Assembly: GCA_964478325.1 (NCBI GenBank) | Contig: CAYZIA010000098.1 | Span: 1-5,311, forward strand | Source: DUAL01 sp964478325 | GTDB lineage: Bacteria; Bacteroidota; Bacteroidia; Flavobacteriales; BACL11 | Direction of reading: 5' to 3' | Length of the DNA: 5,311 nt | Part shown: piece by piece, positions 1 to 5,311 of the stretch | Layout: each line of letters begins with the position of its first letter | Numbering within the stretch: the first letter of the stretch is position 1 | Position numbers and translations under genes: made by a program | The notes under the pieces: generated by a model | Database searches by the model: none | The model's input: the letters and a program-made list of their open reading frames with translations, nothing else | What the model was told of the DNA's origin: nothing

Positions 1-732
1 GAAATGTATGTGGAGCAATTCCGTATTTTCAAGAATATGGTTAAAGATATTCTTATTTATTTCTTAGAGGATGAAGAACTAAATAAGCTAACGCAAGAAA
101 AGTCATCTTGCAAGATGAAATCATATACTACACCAAGATATGAAATAAATAATGGCGTTACCTCAGTAAATAATACTGAATTATTAATTTTTGGAAATCA
201 TAATCTACAAAATATAACTGCTGCTAAATTAGTATGTAATGAACTTGGGGTTTCTGATATTGATTTTTACAATGAGATATCATCTTTTAAAGGAGCATCA
301 AATAGATTGGAATTGGTAAAAAAGACAGCAACTTCTGCAATTTACAAGGATTTTGCCCATTCACCTTCAAAATTGAATGCTACATCTTCTGCTATGAAAA
401 GACAGTTTAAAGATAGAAGATTGGTAGCTTGCATGGAATTACATACTTTCAGTAGTTTAAATGAAGAATTCCTGAAACAGTATAAAGGTAGTATGGATGA
501 ACCTGATATGGCTATTGTTTATTTTAGTCATAAAGCCATAGAACATAAAAAGTTAGAAACAATTACAAAAAAACAAGTACATAACTCTTTCGGAAGAAAG
601 GATTTATTAGTTTTTATTGATGTCAAAGAATTAGAGGACTATTTAAAATCCTTAAATTGGGAGAATCAGAATTTACTAATGATGAGTTCAGGGAATTTTG
701 ATGGAATAGAGCCTCAGAAGTTAGTAATATAA
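1..732 (+). CDS. mpl: Mpl-type Mur ligase, C-terminal half (5' end outside window)
   Basis: This is probably UDP-N-acetylmuramate:L-alanyl-gamma-D-glutamyl-meso-diaminopimelate ligase, a cytoplasmic ATP-dependent enzyme that attaches recycled murein tripeptide to UDP-MurNAc. The frame is open from base 1, so the Met at base 4 is internal; 243 residues are visible, about half of the usual ~450. Counting from that Met, the visible part holds the end of the central domain (FGNHNLQN at 63-70, matching the GEHNMHN region of E. coli Mpl) and the whole C-terminal Mur ligase domain. In that domain are SFKGASNRLEL (94-104), DFAHSPSK (116-123) and LLMMSSGNFDGI (224-235, compare LVMSNGGFGGI). The DFAHSP form favours Mpl over MurC, which usually has DYGHHPTE. 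The P-loop half is not visible, so ATP binding cannot be checked. Bacteroidota copies are often annotated only as 'peptidoglycan synthetase'. The next gene starts 43 nt downstream on the same strand. Confidence 0.85.
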   Translation, partial: EMYVEQFRIFKNMVKDILIYFLEDEELNKLTQEKSSCKMKSYTTPRYEINNGVTSVNNTELLIFGNHNLQNITAAKLVCNELGVSDIDFYNEISSFKGASNRLELVKKTATSAIYKDFAHSPSKLNATSSAMKRQFKDRRLVACMELHTFSSLNEEFLKQYKGSMDEPDMAIVYFSHKAIEHKKLETITKKQVHNSFGRKDLLVFIDVKELEDYLKSLNWENQNLLMMSSGNFDGIEPQKLVI

Positions 733-760
733 AAAAGATTTTATAACTCATATTAATCTA

Positions 761-768
761 TATTTTTG
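761..768 (+). promoter_or_regulatory. Possible Bacteroidota -7 promoter box before the secreted-protein gene
   Basis: TATTTTTG matches the Bacteroidota sigma-A -7 consensus TAnnTTTG exactly. A weak -33 candidate, TTTT at 739-742, lies 18 nt upstream (consensus TTTG). The ATG at 776 is only 7 nt beyond the box, so a transcript from here would have almost no leader. In DNA this AT-rich such an octamer also arises by chance, and the gene could simply be transcribed with mpl. Confidence 0.3.
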
Positions 769-775
769 CTTTCTT

Positions 776-1612
776 ATGCATAACAGATTTCTACTCCTAT
801 TTTCTTTACTTGTTTATTCTTTAAACGCACAAGAGAATTTTAGTTATAATTATTTAGGAAGTCTAGCTTTTCCAAATAATACACTTATTAGCTTTAGTAT
901 TCATTTTAATGAGGAAGATGGGGTGGTTAATGGCTATTCTCTAACTAACATAAATACACCTGACGAAACAAAAAGTGATCTTTCAGGTATTTATTTTAAA
1001 GGAGATAAATCTTTCCAATTACAGGAAACACAAATCCTTAGTACAAGTTCAGAGGCTGATCTGAGCACTTTTTGTTTTCTTCATATTAATATTTATTTCA
1101 AAGGAAGATTAGGAACAAAAAGATTGGAAGGGAATTTTATTGGTTTGTTTACAAATAATGACACTTGTGCAAGTGGTAAAGTTTTATTGCTAGAGCAAGA
1201 AAAATTGAAGAAAAAGATCAAAAGAATAAAAAATAAAATTGAAAAGAAAGAAGAAGAAATATCTACCTTTTTACAAATTCAACAACTAAAAGATGGAGAT
1301 GATTTTTTGATTGAATGGGAAAATGATAATCTGAGATTATTTATTTGGGATGCTAATGAAGAAGATGGAGATAAGATTCAACTTAAAATAAATAATGAGA
1401 TTATTTTGAATGATTTTACTACAAAACGTAAGCAAAAGAAAATAAAATATAAACTACAAGAAGGCGAGAATGTTATCGAAATACGAGCAGTGAATTTAGG
1501 AGATTCTCCGCCAAATACTAGTCGAATTAAATTAGTAGATAGTAAGACAATATATCCGATTATTACTCAACTTACTTTAGATAAATCAGCAATTATTACT
1601 ATTATGAAATAA
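776..1612 (+). CDS. Secreted two-domain protein of unknown function
   Basis: I do not recognise a named family. The 278-residue product begins with a clear signal peptide: basic start (HNR), hydrophobic core at 5-16, and a likely signal peptidase I site after NAQ at 17-19. It should therefore leave the cytoplasm; no lipobox Cys is present. Residues 20-138 look beta-rich and include GYSLTNINTPDETKSDLSG (53-71), two Cys (100 and 131) that could pair, and the CASGKV turn (131-136). This resembles a pattern I recall from unnamed Bacteroidota secreted proteins. A highly charged Lys/Glu helix at about 139-163 probably forms a short coiled coil or linker. Residues 178-255 form a second beta domain, with WDANEEDGD (191-199), an alternating basic strand, LQEGENVIEI (227-236) and SPPNTSRI (244-251). 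There is no T9SS C-terminal domain. The start is set by the signal peptide; no Shine-Dalgarno is present, as is usual in this phylum. Confidence 0.75.
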   Translation: MHNRFLLLFSLLVYSLNAQENFSYNYLGSLAFPNNTLISFSIHFNEEDGVVNGYSLTNINTPDETKSDLSGIYFKGDKSFQLQETQILSTSSEADLSTFCFLHINIYFKGRLGTKRLEGNFIGLFTNNDTCASGKVLLLEQEKLKKKIKRIKNKIEKKEEEISTFLQIQQLKDGDDFLIEWENDNLRLFIWDANEEDGDKIQLKINNEIILNDFTTKRKQKKIKYKLQEGENVIEIRAVNLGDSPPNTSRIKLVDSKTIYPIITQLTLDKSAIITIMK

Positions 1613-1615
1613 AAG

Positions 1616-1635
1616 AAGCCCTCTTTTGAGGGCTT
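1616..1635. terminator. Bidirectional intrinsic terminator between the secreted-protein gene and rho
   Basis: AAGCCCTC-TTTT-GAGGGCTT is a perfect 8-bp stem with a four-base loop, the most GC-rich spot in the surrounding AT-rich DNA. It starts 3 nt after the stop of the plus-strand gene and lies 31 nt past the stop of rho. Read on the minus strand the stem is followed by CTTTTATTT, a reasonable U tract. Read on the plus strand the tail is AATTATT, a weaker one. It therefore probably terminates rho well and the plus-strand gene less well. Confidence 0.8.
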
Positions 1636-1666
1636 AATTATTGGAGTATTTTTTGTAATTGTTAGA

Positions 1667-3178
1667 TTACTTATTCATAGTAAGCAAAAACTCCTTATTA
1701 TCTTTTGTTCTTAATATCCTCTCTTTCATAAACTCAATGGCTTCTACAGGATTCATATCTGCTAAATAATTTCTCAACACCCAGATTCTTTGGATATCAT
1801 CTTTATCTAATAATAAATCTTCTTTTCTAGTAGATGAGGAAACTAAATCAACCGCTGGATATATTCTTCTATTTGAGATTCTTCTATCCAATTGAAGTTC
1901 CATATTTCCAGTTCCTTTAAATTCTTCAAAAATAACCTCATCCATTTTACTTCCCGTTTCGGTAAGTGCAGTTGCTAAAATGGTAAGAGAACCGCCATTT
2001 TCAATTTTTCTAGCTGCACCAAAAAATCTTTTTGGTTTGTGCAATGCATTAGCATCTACACCACCGCTAAGTACTTTTCCAGAAGCTGGTTGAACCGTAT
2101 TATATGCTCTTGCTAATCTGGTAATTGAATCTAATAGAATTACAACATCATGTCCACATTCTACCATTCTTTTAGCTTTGTCGAGTACAATATTAGCCAC
2201 TTTCACATGTCTTTCTGCTGGTTCATCAAAGGTAGAGGCAATTACTTCTGCATTTACATTTCTTTCCATATCTGTTACTTCCTCAGGTCTTTCATCAATA
2301 AGTAAAATAATCATATAAACNNNNNNNNNNGCAATAGCATTGGCAATATCTTTTAGTAAAACGGTTTTCCCTGTTTTTGGTTGAGAGACAATTAATCCTC
2401 TTTGCCCTTTTCCAATAGGCGTAAAAATATCCAATATTCTGGTTGACAAACTACTATGCCCATTATTAGTTAAACTAATTTTTTCGAATGGGAATAAAGG
2501 AGTTAGATGCTCAAAAGGTACTCTGTCACGTACTACATTTGGGTCTCTACCGTTAATTGTTTCAACTTTTATAAGTGGAAAATATTTTTCTCCTTCTTTC
2601 GGAGGGCGAACACTACCTCTTATTGTGTCTCCAGTTTTTAATCCGAAAAGTTTTATTTGTGATTGAGATATATACACATCATCTGGTGAGGTAAGATAGT
2701 GATAATCAGATGAGCGCATAAATCCATATCCATCAGGCATTATTTCCAAAACACCTTCTGCTATTATTATCCCATCAAAATCATAATTATAGTTGTGCCC
2801 TTTCTTTTCTGGTTTTTGATTTGTATTTTGGTGTTGTTTTGGATGATGTTGCTCTCTTGAATTCTCAGCTTTTACTTGAAGATCCTCCTTTTTCTCAGAT
2901 TCTTCTTTTTTCGTCTTATGTGTATCGTTTTGCTGCTGTTCTTTCTTTGGAGAATCTTTTTTAGGATTTCTTGTTCTAAACCTTCTTTGTTGTTGCTGAT
3001 TCTTCTGTTTTTTAGGTTCATTAGGTGTATTACTTGGAGGTAGTACAGATTGGAAATCGAGAATCTGGTAAATCAGATCTGATTTCAATAATTTTTCTAC
3101 TTTAGGAATATTTAACTCTTTTGCAATTTCTTTTAAATCAGAAACCTTTTTTTTGTTTAAATCTTCTAGTTTATACAT
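1667..3178 (-). CDS. rho: Transcription termination factor Rho, with low-complexity N-terminal insertion
   Basis: Rho is a hexameric RNA-dependent ATPase/helicase that ends transcription in the cytoplasm. Domains in order: a SAP-like Rho_N helical segment (about 3-43); a low-complexity insertion rich in Gln, Lys, Glu and Asn (about 48-130); a cold-shock-type primary RNA-binding domain (about 139-208) with the RNP motif DGYGFMR (149-155); and a RecA-type ATPase. In the ATPase are Walker A QPKTGKT (266-272), LLIDERPEE with the catalytic-type Glu296, Walker B VVILLD ending at Asp350, the Q-loop segment SGKVLSGGVDANALH (366-380), the R-loop GTGNMEL (422-428), and the Arg-rich stretch DRRISNRR (431-438). 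All core motifs are present. The product is 503 residues, against 419 in E. coli, because of the insertion. Ten Ns interrupt codons 283-286 but keep the frame. The ATG follows an A-rich stretch without Shine-Dalgarno. The gene is divergent from the DUF4293 gene and ends before a strong hairpin. Confidence 0.97.
   Translation of the reverse strand: MYKLEDLNKKKVSDLKEIAKELNIPKVEKLLKSDLIYQILDFQSVLPPSNTPNEPKKQKNQQQQRRFRTRNPKKDSPKKEQQQNDTHKTKKEESEKKEDLQVKAENSREQHHPKQHQNTNQKPEKKGHNYNYDFDGIIIAEGVLEIMPDGYGFMRSSDYHYLTSPDDVYISQSQIKLFGLKTGDTIRGSVRPPKEGEKYFPLIKVETINGRDPNVVRDRVPFEHLTPLFPFEKISLTNNGHSSLSTRILDIFTPIGKGQRGLIVSQPKTGKTVLLKDIANAIXXXXVYMIILLIDERPEEVTDMERNVNAEVIASTFDEPAERHVKVANIVLDKAKRMVECGHDVVILLDSITRLARAYNTVQPASGKVLSGGVDANALHKPKRFFGAARKIENGGSLTILATALTETGSKMDEVIFEEFKGTGNMELQLDRRISNRRIYPAVDLVSSSTRKEDLLLDKDDIQRIWVLRNYLADMNPVEAIEFMKERILRTKDNKEFLLTMNK
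2321..2330. other. Assembly gap (10 Ns) inside rho
   Basis: Ten undetermined bases lie in the ATPase core of rho, between the helix after Walker A and the strand leading to LLIDER. On the minus strand the first affected codon reads GCN, so residue 283 must be Ala; residues 284-286 are unknown. The reading frame is kept across the gap as written. Confidence 0.99.
2789..3037 (-). other. Region of rho encoding a probable disordered Q/K/E/N-rich segment
   Basis: These codons encode about residues 48-130 of Rho, between the Rho_N segment and the RNA-binding domain. The segment includes a QQQQRRFRTR stretch, a KKEQQQ stretch, KKEESEKKED, and a His/Gln/Asn-rich end. It has almost no hydrophobic residues and so should be disordered. 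Bacteroidota Rho proteins commonly carry such insertions, and in Bacteroides a much longer one has been linked to Rho condensate formation. This one is short by comparison. Confidence 0.75.
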
Positions 3179-3353
3179 TTTTTAATAAATTTTTTTGTGA
3201 TAAATTGACTTATCGTCATATTAAGTTGTGAAGTAAAAACGTGTAAATATTGAATTTTGCTTATGAAAAGATAGTGCAATAATACAAATAATTTTATAAA
3301 CTATACTTTTCGCTATATTTTTAATTATTTTTGTTCTTATAAACCCTGCAGTT
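3179..3353. promoter_or_regulatory. Divergent intergenic spacer between rho and the DUF4293 gene
   Basis: This 175-nt, very AT-rich region must hold the 5' control signals of the plus-strand DUF4293 gene and probably of rho. On the plus strand there is an exact -7 box match near the DUF4293 start. On the minus strand the best match to TAnnTTTG is TATTATTG (one mismatch, around 3277-3284), with no convincing -33 element. No strong hairpin, riboswitch or tRNA-like fold is visible. Confidence 0.5.
3326..3333 (+). promoter_or_regulatory. Possible Bacteroidota -7 promoter box for the DUF4293 gene
   Basis: TATTTTTG is an exact match to TAnnTTTG and lies 20 nt before the ATG at 3354, which leaves room for a short leader of about a dozen nucleotides. 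No good TTTG -33 element is seen at the usual 17-20 nt spacing. It is the same octamer as the one before the secreted-protein gene. Support is moderate because the gene needs a promoter in this divergent spacer. Confidence 0.4.
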
Positions 3354-3755
3354 ATGATCCAAAGAATTCAAAGCTTAATTCTTCTTTTATCGGCTTTATG
3401 TTTACTTGTAATTGTTTTCTATTTCCCCGTTCTTCACGTCAGGGTTTATAACACTGACAACTATATTTTCCTTACAGATACATTCTCTTATGCTCGGCTT
3501 TGTATCTTTCTTTCTGTAGGACTTAACTTATTTTCTATTTTTCAGTTTAAAAATAGAAACCGACAAATCATTATTAATCAAATTAGCAAGCTTTTTATTT
3601 CTATTGCCTTTATCATTATTATATTTCAAAAAGGAGAATTGAATTTTACTATTGGATTGTTCTTATTTATTATTCCTTATTTTCTTATTATTCTAGCCAA
3701 CTATTTAATTAGAAAAGATGAGAGATTAGTAAGATCTGCTGACAGAATTCGTTAA
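3354..3755 (+). CDS. DUF4293-type four-helix integral membrane protein
   Basis: This is a 133-residue inner-membrane protein of unknown function. It matches what I know of the Bacteroidota DUF4293 family: an N-terminal MIQRIQ, four transmembrane helices (about 7-27, 46-65, 74-92 and 98-119), and a basic C-terminal tail RKDERLVRSADRIR (120-133) like the family's KDE-LV-S-DRLR ending. The first loop (28-45) is polar and should be on the outer side if the termini are cytoplasmic. No catalytic motif is visible. From memory of other Bacteroidota genomes, members of this family often sit beside rho, as here, divergently transcribed; the reason is not known. The start is supported by the conserved MIQRIQ and a -7 box 20 nt upstream. 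Its stop overlaps the stop of the converging phosphoesterase gene by 4 nt, so no terminator separates them. Confidence 0.85.
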   Translation: MIQRIQSLILLLSALCLLVIVFYFPVLHVRVYNTDNYIFLTDTFSYARLCIFLSVGLNLFSIFQFKNRNRQIIINQISKLFISIAFIIIIFQKGELNFTIGLFLFIIPYFLIILANYLIRKDERLVRSADRIR

Positions 3756-4252
3756 TTCCCTCCTCTTTCTAATTCTACAATTTCAAGGTTAGAAATATTC
3801 TTTCCATCAATTTTAAAGCGGAGCATGGTCTTTACTTTATGTAACCCAGAATTTCCGGCGGCTCCAGGGTTCATGTGTAGAATTCCTAATTTTTTATCAT
3901 TCATCACTTTTAAGATATGCGAATGCCCACAGATAAATAGAGTAGGAGGGTTTATTTTCAATTTATTCTTTAGTCTCTTATCATACTTACCAGGATAACC
4001 TCCAATATGTGTAATAAAAACATCTACTCCCTCAGACATAAATCTTAAATCTTCAGGGAATTCCAGGCGTATTCTATGATTATCAACATTTCCAAATACA
4101 GCCTTTAATGGCGCTATTTCTTTCAATCTTTCGGCAACTTTTATGCTGCCAATATCTCCTGCATGCCATATTTCATCACACTTCTTAAGATGAGTTTCAA
4201 ATCTTGAATCTAGAAAACCATGTGTATCGGAAATTAAGCCAATAAGCTTCAT
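3752..4252 (-). CDS. YfcE/MJ0936-like metallophosphoesterase
   Basis: This is a cytoplasmic calcineurin-like phosphoesterase of 166 residues, the normal size for the YfcE/MJ0936 group, which hydrolyses phosphodiesters with two bound metal ions. The physiological substrate is usually unknown. The metal-binding motifs appear in order: SDTHG (Asp9, His11), HAGDIG (Asp33), GNVDN (Asn55), ITHIGG (His82) and CGHSH (His110, His112), followed by the family's NPGAAG (128-133). Every expected ligand is present, so the enzyme should be active. The start MKLIGLISDTHG is the standard one for the family, placing the first motif within ten residues. The ATG directly follows the stop of the upstream surface-protein gene (TAAATG), which suggests one transcript and possibly translational re-initiation. 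The gene's stop shares TTAA with the stop of the opposing membrane-protein gene. Confidence 0.93.
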   Translation of the reverse strand: MKLIGLISDTHGFLDSRFETHLKKCDEIWHAGDIGSIKVAERLKEIAPLKAVFGNVDNHRIRLEFPEDLRFMSEGVDVFITHIGGYPGKYDKRLKNKLKINPPTLFICGHSHILKVMNDKKLGILHMNPGAAGNSGLHKVKTMLRFKIDGKNISNLEIVELERGGN

Positions 4253-5311
4253 TTATCTAAAAAGTTTAAAGGCACCAACAAATTTGTGTGGCTTATTTTT
4301 AAGGTCCGTAGCTATAATAGAATACGTATAAATTCCTGATTGGGTTTCAATATTATTTATTGTCCCATCCCATGGTTTATTTTTCTCTGTGGTATGATAA
4401 ATAGTTTCCCCCCATCTATTGTAAATTTTCATTTCAAATTTACTTATGCCATAAACAGAAGGTCCGAAAGCATCATTGATATTATCTCCATTTGGTGTAA
4501 AAGCATCTGGAATATAAATGATAAAAATAGGATCAATTATAATTGTATAGGCAATAGTATCTACGCAACCAAACTCATTACTTACTGCTAGATTTACCTT
4601 GTAACGTCCTGTATCATTGTAGGTATGAAGCAATCTACTTATGGTATCATTTAGAGTAAAGTCATCTCCAAAATCCCAAATTGCAGAGGTGTGTCCAAAA
4701 GAGAGATTAGTAAAAGTGATATGGGGATTATCCAAATCGGTTGGTTGTGGAAAGAAAGAAAATTCCGCCAAAGGCAAAGGATTAACTGTAATAGTAGCAT
4801 TTCCTGAATAAGTTCCTGAACAGCCATAAATATCTACTAGATCTGTGATCATGTAAAGCCCCGCCTGATTTGTAATAATTTCAAAAGGCCCAACCCCAGA
4901 AAGAGTTATCAGATTAAATCCATTTGTGTAGGTTAGATTTACAATGGTAGAATCATCTGTAATAATATCAATAGTTGCTTGGCTGCCATCATTACAAATA
5001 TCACCTCCTCCACTTATTATAGCATTTACTTTTTCGTTTACATTAATAGTTACAGAATCATGTGCTGTATTAAAGCAATTGTTGGCATCCGTAATATCTA
5101 CTAAGCTATAAACAGTAGTAGTGGATGGGTTAACCATAATCGTATTTAGTCCATTATTGCTAAAGGCATTAGAGGTTGCTACTCCATTGATATTGTAATT
5201 TACATTGTAAGGTGGTAATCCGTTTTGTAAAATAAAAGTAATAGGCGTAGATTCATCTTCACAAATGGTAGTAGTACCAGAAATAAGAGCAGTAGGTAAA
5301 TTGTTAACGAT
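4253..5311 (-). CDS. Large surface protein with T9SS type B sorting domain, C-terminal part (5' end outside window)
   Basis: The minus-strand frame stays open to the window edge, so the Met at 5137 is internal and 352 C-terminal residues are visible. Numbered from the edge, it holds: an Ig-like repeat (about 8-92) starting ALISGTTTICED; a second one (about 97-180) starting AIISGGGDICNDG; a PKD domain (about 181-258) with WDFGDD (212-217) and HTYNDTG (229-235); and a C-terminal gliding-motility/CHU-type domain (about 266-352). That last domain shows PDAFTPNGDNINDAF, YNRWGETIYHT, PWDGT, GIYTYSI and the final FVGAFKLFR. This is the type B signal recognised by the Bacteroidota type IX secretion system, so the protein is exported across the outer membrane and is probably cell-surface bound or released. 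Likely roles are adhesion or matrix binding; no enzyme domain is visible in this part. Proteins of this kind are often over 1000 residues. Confidence 0.92.
   Translation of the reverse strand: MVNNLPTALISGTTTICEDESTPITFILQNGLPPYNVNYNINGVATSNAFSNNGLNTIMVNPSTTTVYSLVDITDANNCFNTAHDSVTINVNEKVNAIISGGGDICNDGSQATIDIITDDSTIVNLTYTNGFNLITLSGVGPFEIITNQAGLYMITDLVDIYGCSGTYSGNATITVNPLPLAEFSFFPQPTDLDNPHITFTNLSFGHTSAIWDFGDDFTLNDTISRLLHTYNDTGRYKVNLAVSNEFGCVDTIAYTIIIDPIFIIYIPDAFTPNGDNINDAFGPSVYGISKFEMKIYNRWGETIYHTTEKNKPWDGTINNIETQSGIYTYSIIATDLKNKPHKFVGAFKLFR
4772..5290 (-). repeat. Two tandem Ig-like protein repeats in the T9SS surface protein
   Basis: Two units of about 85 residues align at the protein level. 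Both begin A-[LI]-ISG-x3-IC-[EN]-D, share a matching late strand (VYSLVDITDANNC against LYMITDLVDIYGC), and end with [SA]-x-TI-[NT]-VN. Each has one Cys near its start (17 and 106 from the window edge) and one near its end (79 and 164), placed to form a disulphide. The DNA has diverged, so this is an old duplication. More units probably lie beyond the window. Confidence 0.6.

Noticed and set aside
4..6. ATG at base 4 as the start of the Mur ligase gene
   Set aside because: The frame is open to base 1 and the product starts in the middle of the Mpl central domain, so the gene is cut by the window edge, not a short gene.
3208..3226. Small inverted repeats (TGAC/GTCA and ACTTA/TAAGT) in the rho leader as an operator or attenuator
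   Set aside because: Stems of 4-5 bp are expected by chance in AT-rich DNA, and the two options compete with each other. No supporting second structure or protein-binding pattern is visible.
3766..3795. Inverted repeat TTTCTAA / TTAGAAA just past the DUF4293 stop as a plus-strand terminator
   Set aside because: The 7-bp stem is almost all A/T with a 16-nt loop and no clean U tract, and it lies inside the phosphoesterase coding sequence. It is probably chance.
4340..4591. Plus-strand open frame of 83 codons
   Set aside because: It lies antisense inside the C-terminal sorting domain of the T9SS surface protein, whose motifs are unmistakable on the other strand. Its translation has no recognisable domain and looks like a shadow frame.
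5135..5137. Met codon as the start of the minus-strand surface protein
   Set aside because: The same frame continues upstream without a stop to the window edge and encodes a repeat unit that matches the next one, so this Met is internal.
1..5311. CRISPR array, tRNA or rRNA gene, insertion sequence, toxin-antitoxin or defence locus
   Set aside because: No regularly spaced direct repeats, cloverleaf-like sequence, transposase motif or terminal inverted repeats were found. Nearly the whole window is accounted for by six genes with ordinary spacing.

Overview
The window comes from a strongly AT-rich Bacteroidota genome, most likely Flavobacteriia-like. The signs are a Bacteroidota-type Rho with a long Gln/Lys/Glu/Asn-rich N-terminal insertion, a DUF4293-type membrane protein beside rho, a surface protein ending in a type IX secretion (T9SS) type B C-terminal domain, no Shine-Dalgarno sequences before the starts, and two exact matches to the Bacteroidota -7 promoter box (TAnnTTTG). 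A run of ten Ns inside rho shows this is a draft or scaffolded assembly.

Layout, left to right. 1-732 (+) is the C-terminal half of an Mpl-type Mur ligase (peptidoglycan recycling), cut by the window edge. 776-1612 (+) is an unrecognised secreted protein: signal peptide, beta-rich domain, short charged coiled coil, second beta domain. 1616-1635 is a perfect GC-rich hairpin that probably terminates transcription between this gene and the converging rho. 1667-3178 (-) is rho, essentially full length with a short assembly gap in its ATPase core. 3179-3353 is the divergent rho/DUF4293 spacer. 3354-3755 (+) is a four-helix DUF4293-type membrane protein. 3752-4252 (-) is a YfcE/MJ0936-like metallophosphoesterase, whose stop overlaps the stop of the DUF4293 gene by 4 nt. 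4253-5311 (-) is the C-terminal part of a large cell-surface protein with Ig-like repeats, a PKD domain and the T9SS type B sorting domain. Its stop codon directly abuts the phosphoesterase start (TAAATG).

How the genes relate. Most of these are housekeeping or common Bacteroidota genes in compact order, not one dedicated pathway. The minus-strand surface protein and phosphoesterase are probably co-transcribed. No terminator is visible after the phosphoesterase, so its transcript could run antisense through the DUF4293 gene toward rho. I see no CRISPR array, RNA gene, transposon or obvious new defence system. The points most worth a second look are the noncontiguous-operon-like layout, the low-complexity Rho insertion, the uncharacterised secreted protein, and the gap in rho, whose size does not match the family.
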